Assembly: GCF_033568475.1 (NCBI RefSeq)
Contig: NC_133122.1
Location: 9,972,701-10,036,700 of the forward strand
Origin: Henckelia pumila
Taxonomy: Eukaryota; Streptophyta; Magnoliopsida; Lamiales; Gesneriaceae
DNA length: 64,000 bases
Direction: 5' to 3'
Positions 43,627 to 53,489 of this stretch are shown one piece after another. Position numbers and translations under genes: made by a program. Each line of letters starts with the position of its first letter. Within the stretch, counting starts at the first letter, position 1. The notes below the pieces were generated by a model. The model had not been told where the DNA came from and ran no database searches. It was given only the letters and a program-made list of their open reading frames with translations.

Positions 43627-45720
43627 TTAAGCAGGATAATAGAAATAATATCCGATTGAATTCTTTGGATACCCTACAAAATAACATAAGCTGGATCGAC
43701 TATCCAACTTATCTCTCACTGTCTGCTTCACGTAAGCAGGACATCCCCAAATCCTTAAGTACGAATACTTAGGAGCTTTGCCATTCCATAACTCGTATGG
43801 TGTTTTGTCCACTGCTTTAGTGTGGACGTTGTTCAACAACAATACCGCCGTTTCAAGCGCATAGCCCCAAAACGAAGGTGGAAGCTCAGTGAAGCTCATC
43901 ATGGATCGAACCATGTCCAACAAAGTTCGATTACGACGCTCCGATACACCATTCAGCTGTGGTGTCATAGGAGGAGTCCACTGAGAGAGAATCCCATTCT
44001 CTTTTAGATAGTCCAAAAACTCGGTACTTAAGTATTCTCCACCTCGATCCGATCGAAGTGCTTTAATACTTTTACCTAGCTTATTTTCTACTTCAGCCTT
44101 GAATTCTTTGAACTTTTCAAATGCTTCAGACTTATATTTCATTAAATATAAATACCCATACCTTGAATAATCGTCAGTAAAGGTAATGAAGTAGGTGTGG
44201 CCATATTGAGTCCCAACTCTAAATGGTCCACAAACATCTGTATGGATCAAATCCAACAGATTTTGACTACGCTCAGGCTTCCCCTTAAAAGGAGATTTAG
44301 TCATTTTCCCTTTTAGACAGGATTCACAAGTAGGTAGAGAGTTAATATCAGACATATCAAACATGCCCTCTCCCACTAGCTTGTTCATCCTCCTTGAGGA
44401 AATATGACCTAGCCTAGCATGCCAAAGGTTCGCCGGGTTTTGACTATCGATTTTCCTTTTGTTTGTTGTTGCCGGTTTATCAATATAATTTATTGGAACG
44501 TCTTTCAGTTTTAAGTTGTATAGATCGTTTTCAAGTTGTCCATTTCCAATCAAACATTCATTCTTGTAAATATTGCAAATCACATTCACAAAATTGCAAG
44601 AATAACCATCTCTATCTAGCATAGAAACAGAAATAATGTTTTTAATTAAATCCGGAACAAATAAAACATCTCTTAAAAATAACTTAAAACCGTTCTGCAA
44701 AATTAAACAAACATCTCCAATGGCTGTAGCTTCAACTCTGGAACCATTCCCGAGCCTCAGCTGGGTCTCACCCATTCTAAGCCTGCGACTTCTTGTCATC
44801 ACCTGCAAATCATTGCAAATGTGAGATCCACATCCGGTATCCAATACCCAAGAAGTAGTATTAAGTGAAATGTTTATTTCAATATAGAACATACCCTTTG
44901 CAGTTCCCAACTGCTCTAGATATTCCTTGCAGTTGCGCTTCCAATGACCGGGCTTCTTGCAGTAATGGCAAACATCCTTGGATTTTCCATTGTTTGAAGC
45001 CTTTGTCTTGTGCTTCTTCTCGGGCTCGACTTTCTTGGGTGGGGCAGAACGTTTCTTGCCTTTCATACTTGGCCCCTTCTTAGCAGAAGATGAGGAGCCC
45101 ACCAAGAAAGCTGGCTTATCCTTCTTAAGTGTGGATTCATATGTCACAAGCATATTGACCATCTCTTCAAGGGTGGCCTCTATCTTGTTCATATTAAAAT
45201 TTACCACAAATCCGTCAAACGAAGAAGGAAGAGACAGAAGCAGTAAATCCACGTTGAGTTCATGCTCCAACACCAAATCAAGGGTCGCTAACTTTTGTAT
45301 GAGCCAAATCACTCGTACCCCATGATCACGGACCGAAGTCCCTTCACGCATGCGACACGTCATCAGCTCCTTAACAGTAGCGAACCTTTCAGCCCTCGAT
45401 TGAGCCCCAAAAAGTTCCTTGAGTTGAGCGTGAATGTCAGCAGCATTCACGGTGTCCTCAAATCGCCTCTGGAGTTCATCAGACATCGAGGCTTGCATAT
45501 AGCATTTGGTCTTGATGTCATGGTCCCACCATGCATCAAGTTTGGCCAATTCCTCCGGACTTACGTCAGCTGGTGCTTCCTTCGAAGGTGATTTCTCTAA
45601 CACGTAGAGCATCTTCTCCGAAGTCAAGACAATCTTCAACTTCCGGAACCATTCCGTATAGTTTGCGCCAGTTAACTTGTTTTGTTCGAGGATCGAGAAT
45701 AAAGGATTACGCGAATTCAT
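43627..45720 (-). pseudogene. Copia gag-protease-integrase of copy 2, 697 codons to a premature stop
   Basis: Starts MNSRNPLFSILEQNKLTGAN at 45720. Gag core, Lys-rich linker and intact zinc knuckle CHYCKKPGHWKRNC (about residues 247-260), then the protease motif WVLDTGCGSH (about 293), GAG-pre-integrase LWHARLGHISSRRMNKL, integrase zinc-binding CESCLKGK, and core D,D,E residues in HTDVCGP, SDRGGEY and LNGVSERRNR. The frame ends at TAA 43627-43629, just after YFYYPA, where copy 1 continues ETKVFVSR. Gag and pol are one frame in this family. Fragments may still make Gag, protease and integrase. Confidence 0.9.
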
Positions 45721-45910
45721 CGTATGAAATACTGAAAAGAAAAACAGACATATATCAATGATTGTTTAAGCAATTTACTAAGACATAAAATAGGCGAAAT
45801 TTAATTTTATGAATCTCACTCCCACTATTTTAACGATTTCACTACCCTCTAGTGAAAACGGGAAACTTTTTCCTTAGTGAGAACATGGAGTCCAATTGAC
45901 AAACTTATGG

Positions 45911-46193
45911 TCCCGAATAATATCAGCCAACCATAATTCTCAAAAGGTAGAGCCCAATTGCTTCCAAAGCAACCCCCATGTTTTTTACCTCAAGTCCAAT
46001 AAGGGCCCAATAATATGACGCCGTTTAAAGTGACATGTCAAGATGACCCATCAATATTAAGTTGTGATGGACGGTCGCCATGTGGATCCCCCAATAATAT
46101 GAGCCGATCCCATGGGAGTTCCACCCAACTTACAACATGTGTCGATCCAATGTACAGCTTTCCGACGGACGGGCCCCCCCAATAATATGAGCC
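45911..46193 (-). repeat. Four spaced GGCTCATATTATTGGG motifs in the leader of copy 2
   Basis: Minus-strand motifs at about 46176, 46088, 46005 and 45911, with the same order and variants as in copy 1. Confidence 0.85.
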
Positions 46194-47247
46194 GGACCGT
46201 ATCCGCGGGTAGCATCACATACATTGACCGTTGATGGAAGGTAGGAACATTTAAACAAATTTAAATTTCCTTTATTTATCTTGATATCAATTTTAAATCA
46301 TATTTAAAATGAGGGATTTTTTTTTTAATTATAAAAATTTGTCTCATCAATTTCAAATTATTGCATGCTTGCCGGATTCACGCAATTATGTCTAAAACAT
46401 GCATACAATCATAATATCATATATTATATAGGATGATCGATTCCATTTCTAATTGACCCGTGATTGCCAATCACGAGTCTTAGTCCAATCCTAGGTAATA
46501 TGCAGTATGCAATGCAATCCTATTACATGTGCTTCCAATTTACATTTCTTCTGTCTTTATTGTCTGCTGAGCCCACCATCTTCAAATCTTGATCTCCCAC
46601 TAAATCTAATGTATTTACAATAAATAACAATGACAAGTAGGGGATACATTTTTAGGGGTGGGAACGGGCCATAAACCAAGCCCACTTTTATTACATATGA
46701 CATTCATACTGGGCCATAAACCAGGCCCATTAATAAAACCAACAACAATAAAAACAAATGTAAATTCCTAACATACACCTACAAAATTGGTCATGGCAAT
46801 CGATCATCCTTATCCAATAACATTTAATTCAAAATTAATTTATTGGATAACATGCAGTGGCAATTCAAATTTAAACAGGATAAAATCATATTTTATATAT
46901 AAAATCTCATTTTACATATAAAATCATATTTTATCTCTTTATCAAATAAAATCATATTTTATCTACAAAATCCAATTTTATGGATAAAATCATATTTTAC
47001 TCAATATATTCATAAGATCAAATCTTATCATCAATTATACCAAAAATAATTGATTTCAAAATTCAATTTAAGGATAAAATATTAAAATTTTCCAAAAATT
47101 CAAATTTATCCAAAAATCAATTTTAAAGTTTACGGACTCGAACAATTCTATCCGAAATCTCGTGAACCAATCAAAAACAATTTTTGACCGGACCAAAAAT
47201 AAAATTTTAACACATTAAAATTAATTTTAAATAAAAATTTAATTTTT

Positions 47248-47705
47248 CCCGCGGGCCGCCCGGGACACTCCCGGGCCGGCCCGCACCCGTGGGCGCGGGC
47301 CGGGGCAGCCCGGCTGCCCCTTTAGGGCAGCAATAGTTGCTGCCCTGGCGGCGCCGTGCGCCGCCCTGGGCGGTGCCGAGCGTCGCCCATGGGCGGCGCC
47401 GTGCGCCCCCTTTGGGCGGCGCTGTGCGCCGCCCGGGGCAGCAACAATTGCTGCCCCACCGGGCAGCGATCTAATCGAGCGTCGCCCCTGGGCGGCGCCG
47501 TGCGCCGCCCTGGGCAGCGCCGAGCGCTGCCTTGCGCAGCGCCGAGCACTGCCCTGGCGGCGCTGAGCGCCGCCCCTGGGCGGCGACGTGCGCCGCCGTG
47601 GGCGGCGCTGTGCGCCCACTTTGGGCGGCGCCGTGCGCCGCCCGGGGCAGCGACCGTCGCTGCCCCATCGGGCAGCGATCCAATCGCTGCCCGGGTTTTG
47701 CCCGG
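47248..47705 (-). repeat. GC-rich hairpin array in the leader of Copia copy 2 (about 19 hairpins)
   Basis: 458 bp of back-to-back self-complementary units of 19-23 bp, separated by 0-5 nt. Minus-strand arms include GGGCAGCGAT/ATCGCTGCCC, GGGGCAGCGAC/GTCGCTGCCCC, GGGCGGCGC/GCGCCGCCC (several times), GGGGCAGCAA/TTGCTGCCCC, GGGGCAGCC/GGCTGCCCC, GGCCCGC/GCGGGCC and CCCGGGA/TCCCGGG. Most loops are 1-3 nt. Flanks match copy 1, whose array is 192 bp. Open frames reported across it on both strands are by-products of GC composition. Confidence 0.95.
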
Positions 47706-47807
47706 AAAAATAAAATTTTTATTTAAAATATTTATTTTGTTTTAAAAAACCAAGACTCAAAAATTTTTGTACAATCGATTAATTTAATCGTTTGATCTGA
47801 GCAACCT

Positions 47808-47820
47808 GGCTTTGATACCA
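47808..47820 (-). promoter_or_regulatory. Primer-binding site of Copia copy 2
   Basis: Minus strand TGGTATCAAAGCC, one mismatch to the initiator-Met PBS, one nt from the 5' LTR. Confidence 0.85.
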
Positions 47821-47821
47821 C

Positions 47822-49688
47822 TGTTGGAAAACGCGGCTCTCAGATCAATCACGATTAATACCGGTGCAGCGGAAGTTTAAAATTTTTATTATGGAACAAT
47901 TCCATAGTGTGGGTATCAACCGTTTAACGATTAAATTATAAGTGTGTGTAAAATTAAATAACAATTATTAAATTTTACCTTCAATCTCGAAGCGAGATTA
48001 TTGGACACCACACAGATTTCTCTGCGCTTCTTGTATCTCCCTGGAACTGATGAATATTCTGTCCTTCAATCAAGTCCACGAATGGAGGTTTAATCCCTCT
48101 GATAGATTGCACTAGAAAATCTATCAGAAGTTTTCTACGAAGAGAATAAACGAATTTGATTCGCTATTCCAGACTGCAAATCAAAATCACAGACCGGAAT
48201 TTCTCACGCAGAGAAGGGAGGGGGGCGGCCGAAATATTTTAGAGAGAGCTAGGGTTTTCGAAAAACTGTCTCTTAAATTATGACCTGTTGTGTGTAATTT
48301 CTGTACTGCAATAACTTATTTATAATGCAGGCCACTAACACCTTAGGGCCCATTAGTCATAAGTTGAGGCCCGACAAGCAAAGCCCGCATGTTCAGAAAT
48401 TAATATAAAATTCATCGTGACTCCGATTGATGAACCGATTTCACCAATGTGCACAGAAACCATTTCTGCACATTTTAAAGTCAAGATAAATTTTCCTGAA
48501 TCCGAATTCAGTGATTTCCAAAAATGTCCATCCATATGTCATTTTAGGAAATCCTACTCCCTTACTCTTATTTAAGAAGTCCAACTTCTTTATTCATTAA
48601 ATTTAACTCTTTAAATTTAACTATCTCAACGGGGATTAAAACTCCATTACACTGTGTGACCCTCAATGGTTCAGGGATACAGCTAGCCGTGGGCTCACAA
48701 CTCCTTGTGACTCGGAACAACGATTTCCGACTTGCCCAACGAATCATGGTAAAGCGCCTAGCAGCATCGCCCCATGATTCCCTAGGTATCACTGATAGTG
48801 CCTACAAGAACCAGTAGATTTTGGTTAGCGTACAGTACGGTCCCTTCATCCATATATCCCGATCGAATCAACAACCATTGGTATATCGAGAGTCGCTCAA
48901 GATTCGATAACTATGCAATACATCTTGAAGATCAAATTAGTGACATCGCATGTGCTACTAAGAAACCATTTCTTAAATCACATCAAGTACTCTGGCCAGA
49001 GATTCGTCACACTAATATCTCCTCAGATCGCATAGGATATCCACACTCGCAAGTATGTGGTGAATCCTTGACAACAATGCATCGACTCCTATATGTGTTG
49101 TAACTGTACCCAATCCCGACACCTGATGACCCCCATAGAGTCGGTAAACGAGTCAAAGCACAGTACTAGCATATAGAGTCTCCATGATGTTTCAAGTAGT
49201 AAGGACTAATGGTGTACAACCAAAACCGCGGACTTTATCCACTCGATAAGTGATAACCACTTGGAAAGTCCGGATAGGGTAGTTCGATTATTCATCCTAT
49301 GAATATCCATTTGCATGCTTCGAACATCTCCATGTTCCCTACCAATGAAACGTGGTACTCCGCATCGCAAATGCTAGTCTCAAACTCGAGCGATCCTTAT
49401 CCTTATTATCGGACGGCTCAATCGACTAGGAACAGTTTAGAATATACAGTGACTATAAGATGTATTTCATGATAGACATCCCCATGTTCTACCACATCTT
49501 ACATACACTATAGTATATTCAAGGTCTTTATCAAAACAACAATAGTATATCACAATATAACAATATGAAGAAAGATAAAGTCATTGCCATTAATAAAAGT
49601 GTAAATTATATTAAACAAAAGATCGTTTGTACAAAGAGTCATCAAAGCCCATAGCCACAAGTTGGCTCACTGGGCACCCACTCTTTCA
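47822..49688 (-). repeat. 5' LTR of Copia copy 2
   Basis: 1867 bp, nearly identical to 39924-41791. Confidence 0.95.
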
Positions 49689-49965
49689 TAAATTTCTTCT
49701 TTTTTTAAGTGCAATTTAGAAGAGAAATAGGAAATCCGGTTGTGGACCTGATTCGAAGATTAAAGAAAGAAGATAATCCAGTTGATCGTTCCTAGGGATT
49801 TACAACAAGAGCTATTTTTGAAATTGTTTCGAAATAGTTGAAGCCATCGTCAATATTTTACGATTGATATGTATAAATTTCATATACTCCCTATGAATGT
49901 TATTTTTAAACCATACGAGTGTCCAAGAATATTGAATGTCAAAATAAAATTTTAAACTTCCGATG

Positions 49966-51771
49966 TGTTAGGATCGAAATACGTGTGTAGAGGGGGGGGT
50001 GAATACACACTTAAAAATAAATAAGAGCTACAATAGCTCGTTCTTGAAATGTTAAAAAAAATAAACCGAGTACCGATGAATTATATCGAGTTTGGTTTTC
50101 AAATCAAGCGGAATAAACTCGAAATAATCCTTCGTAGAAACCAAATAAACATTTTATAAATCATTTGAACTAATGCAAGTTGAAATAATAAAAACAGTTT
50201 GGTTGAAGCATTTTATCAAACACTTTGTATGCTATATTTTGATCTATGAAGAACACATAAAATGCTTCAACAATGCATCTTAAAACAGTGGCAATAATAA
50301 TGTAAATGCGATAAACAAATAGACATGAATTTGTTTATGGATGTTCGGAGCTCAATCTCCTATGTCACCCCTTCTTCCATCTCGAAAGGATCCACTAGAA
50401 GACTTTGATTTATACAAACCCATTTGTACAAACCCAATCCAATTTAGGACTTATCTCATGCCTAAACGAGAACTCCTAGCCACTCTCGATTGTAGGCCTC
50501 AACCTCACAATCCGCATATTGTTTAATGTCTCTTATGCCAAGACTACAAACACAATGTTTAATGTCTTTGTGCTAAGACTTTCACTCAACTAATCTATGA
50601 ATACATCTCTCGAATATGTGAGTGAGTTGGGTGTGAAGAACTAAGGCTGCTCACGCTCAAGATTCTGATGATGTTCTTCACACTTTGGGCTTTGCTCTCA
50701 TCTAGCTTGTTTTCTTCATGTAGGCTGCCCACACTTTGAATCTCATGCCCAAGCTTTTGTTTAATCTTCAAAGTGTTGTATTTATAAGCTCCAAGAATTA
50801 TTTGAACGTTAGATTCAATAATATGACCGTTTGGGATGTTTCTGGACACTTTCTGGAGTTGCAATGATCATATTTGAGTTGCTGTCAATTTTCTGAGTTC
50901 GAGCTGATTTTACTGTTCATCGGACTGGTTTGACTGATTCGATCTGGTCAAACTCATCTGGTCTGGTCAAGCTTTGATCCGGTCTGGTCCGACTTTGATC
51001 TGGTCGAACTTTGATCTTGTTCTCATCAAGCTTGATCTGCATCATTCCAATTGATCTGGTTTGTTCCAGATTCAAGCTGATCTATTCATTTGCTTCTAGC
51101 TCTTGATTCACTGATTTCTGGGCAAAGTGATAAACATAAAAGTTGTATCCCTTTGTCTTGGCTTTCCATGGAATCAAGAATCAATCGATTTTGAGTTTGT
51201 ATGTGAAAGATATACTCGAAATACTAAGCTGTGTCAGAAATTCTGTTCTGCAGAATTTCTGTGCAGATCTCTAAAATTCATCATGCTTTATCTGCTTCTT
51301 ACACTCCGATTCAGATTTAGGTGCTTGAAGATGATTTGTAGATCATTGTCTTAGCTTCGTAACGCATACTGAATCATCCCGTTTGGATAAGTGAGCTGTA
51401 AGTTGTGACCAAAATACCAGAGATGGTCTGTTTGATCTGGTGGCTGTAACTTTGATCTGGTTCGCATCCAGATCGATATTGCGACCACTTTTTCACCTTG
51501 ATAACGTCCTAATTAACTCATCTAGCCTGAGATATAACTTGTAGATATTGGAGTAAGATTTCTAACCGTTTTGGCCTCAAGTCATTTGAATACCCGAGCT
51601 GTGAGATATGATTGATTTACTGAGCTGCGCCAACTTGAGTTATTTGATTTCCAGCTCAAAGACTTCCAACTTTGATCTACTAACTACAACACTTGATTAA
51701 ATATGTTAGAAACACAATAACAAGTTTTGTTAGCATCAAAATCAAGATTGCTTGTGTTTCACAACCCAACA
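49966..51771 (-). mobile_element. Solo LTR of another retrotransposon, 1.8 kb, nested in an LTR
   Basis: Plus-strand ends TGTTAGGATCG and CAACCCAACA form a TG...CA, TGTTRGG-type inverted end. Flanks are CGATG (49961-49965) and CGCTG (51772-51776), a 5-bp duplication with one mismatch. Minus-strand TATAAATA near 50775 and the G-run GAGGGGGGGGTG near 49990, a common U5 feature, suggest minus orientation. No PBS, gag or pol inside. Repeated TTGATCTGGTC words lie at about 50930-51060. Confidence 0.7.
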
Positions 51772-51810
51772 CGCTGCGTCTTCGGCACGAGAGATCCGGT
51801 ATCCCAACAG

Positions 51811-51822
51811 TGGTATCAGAGA
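51811..51822 (+). promoter_or_regulatory. Primer-binding site of the outer Copia-like element
   Basis: TGGTATCAGAGA, one nt after the LTR end CCCAACA; matches the tRNA-iMet PBS. Confidence 0.8.
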
Positions 51823-52100
51823 CAAGTTCTCTGTATCGTATGATTTATTTCATGTTGAGAATTTTTAATTTCTAACCGCATAAAAATATTCACAAAATTG
51901 CATCGCATCAATATTATTATTTTTCAGATTATATATATATATATATATAATACCGATATATATAATGGTTATATATATATTGGTTATATATATTATAATA
52001 ATATTAAGTGGTGTCGGCCATTATGGCCGACACACTTATATGTTATATATATTATATTTTTAGGAAGGATTGATTAAACATAAAAATTTATTGTTGTTTA
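51823..52100 (+). other. Leader of the outer element with a perfect GC palindrome
   Basis: AT-rich leader, including (AT)n near 51930-51990. At 52011-52033 two 11-bp arms, GTGTCGGCCAT and ATGGCCGACAC, flank a single T, and the stem can extend with a bulged G to AAGT/ACTT. It is 200 nt after the PBS, comparable to the hairpin array of the related family. The coding region of this element is missing; another sequence begins by about 52100. Confidence 0.7.
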
Positions 52101-53489
52101 ATCTTTTTCTTTTACAAAAAATATAAGGAGTTTACCGGAACTAATTAAGCAGATCTAGATTCAAAATAAATACCCACAATGCTCTAAAAGCCATTTCTAG
52201 GCATAAATGAGCTGAAGGGTAGTACATGAATCAGATCTACTTAATATTTACCCCGAACCTTATAAAAAAATTTAACCATCCTTCAGATCACCATAAATCT
52301 CAAACCATCACAATACCATGGTCATTTTGTAGGAAAGTTATGATCTAACATAAATAACTTAGTCTGCCATAAGGCTCAATCAATAAAAGAAAATATTAAA
52401 TAAAACTTAAAATAAAGGGGAAATAACTTACAAAAATTGTTACCAAGAAGCTTCAGACTTTATTTGCAGAATTGTTTTTATTACAAGAGAGAGAAAGAAA
52501 GAGAGGCGAGCAAACTCAAGCATGCCTCTAAACTTACAAAACACACTTATAAATAGGAAGAGCCGGACATCAAATCCCGGATTCCACGCTAAGCTTATAA
52601 TACAACTTTTATTAAAATAATAAAAAGTAAAGATGCATTATTACATCTTTTAAAAGTAATATGACTTCTAACAATCTTTATAAAAGATGAAAGATATATT
52701 ACCTAAAAGATTCCTTTCTTATCCAATCTTGGACTTGAGCTATGCTTTTAGTTTTTCAAAAGTTTCATCAATTTGATTTTCTTCAAGATTATCATCTTCG
52801 AGATCTTGTCCATCTTGCATATGCATTAATTTGATAAACTGATTATGGTTGTCATTTGAAGTCATGGACTGATCAGATTTTGAATCAGTACTACCAATAT
52901 TTTTAAACAAATCTTTTTTCATTTCTTCAACATATAAGTCGATCATCTGTTCTTTTGAGTAGATGTCTTGATATTTCTGAGTGATAATTTTGAAGGGACT
53001 TATCACATCAGATTGTTTTCACTTCTCCTGTTGTGCAAAGTCATTTTTGTATTGAGAGATATTTTCTTCCATTTTTTTGTAATATCTCCATGCCATATGG
53101 TTTTCCAGTTTCAGGATCATTTCTGAGCAATTTTTCCCAGAATTTTGATAAACTTTTTCTCCATAAGCAAGGGATTCCCGGATCATTATATCCGAATTCT
53201 GGTTGCCATTTCCAGATCTATGAGATGCCAAATTCAATAAAGAAATTGCAGGATAAATTATTGTTGACCCAATTTGTAGTCATGTTCTGTATAACCTTTG
53301 GAGAGAATCTGATCCAATCTTCAAAGTAATTTTTGAAGTCTTCAGGTAAGATTTTTGAAGAAGGCCCAAAGAATTGCCACCAGTTTATGAACCAGCTAGG
53401 AATATTATCATGTGAATTATTTTCACATATTTTCAAGAACCAAGAATGTTTTATTTTTGAATTTTCGTAGAATAGAGTTGTATAAAAAC
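52100..53489 (-). pseudogene. Possible endogenous caulimovirid (pararetrovirus) fragment
   Basis: Minus-strand frames 53218-53436, 53019-53237 and 52740-53006 overlap and appear to be one decayed coding region: PSWFINWWQFFGP, then WAWRYYKK-like and KKDLFKNIGS segments, followed by an acidic C-terminus. The WWxxFGP pattern recalls a region I associate with plant caulimovirid polyproteins. Downstream on the same strand is a TATA-like CTATTTATAAG (about 52548-52558), a CT-rich stretch and an AATAAA (about 52465), then a leader-like region with short AUG frames, an order seen in caulimovirids. No RT, protease or movement-protein motif is present. Frames are broken and the fragment cannot be functional. 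Other retroelement origin is possible. Confidence 0.4.

Larger units (their letters stand above)
39924..49688 (-). mobile_element. Complete Copia retrotransposon, copy 2 (inverted), TSD TAAAT
   Basis: LTRs lie at 39924-41791 (3') and 47822-49688 (5'), about 1868 bp, ends TGTTGG...TTTCA in plus orientation. TAAAT is duplicated at 39919-39923 and 49689-49693. I count only about 7-8 differences between the LTRs (about 0.4 percent), so it is younger than copy 1. The internal region is 6030 nt against 5762 nt in copy 1. It is inserted in the LTR of a relative. Confidence 0.95.
39770..51809 (+). mobile_element. LTR of a related Copia element, split by two later insertions
   Basis: Pieces at about 39770-39923, 49689-49965 and 51772-51809 join into one LTR whose text resembles the U5 of the Copia family here (GTGGACCTGATT, CTAGGGATTTACAACAAGAGC against CCAGGGATATACAATAAGAGC, AAACTTCCG). 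It ends CCCAACA at 51809, followed by a PBS. The two interruptions are Copia copy 2 and a solo LTR. The left limit of the LTR is not resolved. Confidence 0.65.

Noticed and set aside
47239-47745. Open frames of 64-129 codons on both strands rich in Arg, Ala, Pro and Gly
   Set aside because: They lie wholly within the GC hairpin array, occur in several frames at once and have no initiation or conservation outside the repeat; composition explains them.
51930-52010. CRISPR-like or satellite repeat
   Set aside because: Simple (AT)n microsatellite with no spacers. No CRISPR array is present anywhere, as expected in a plant nuclear genome.
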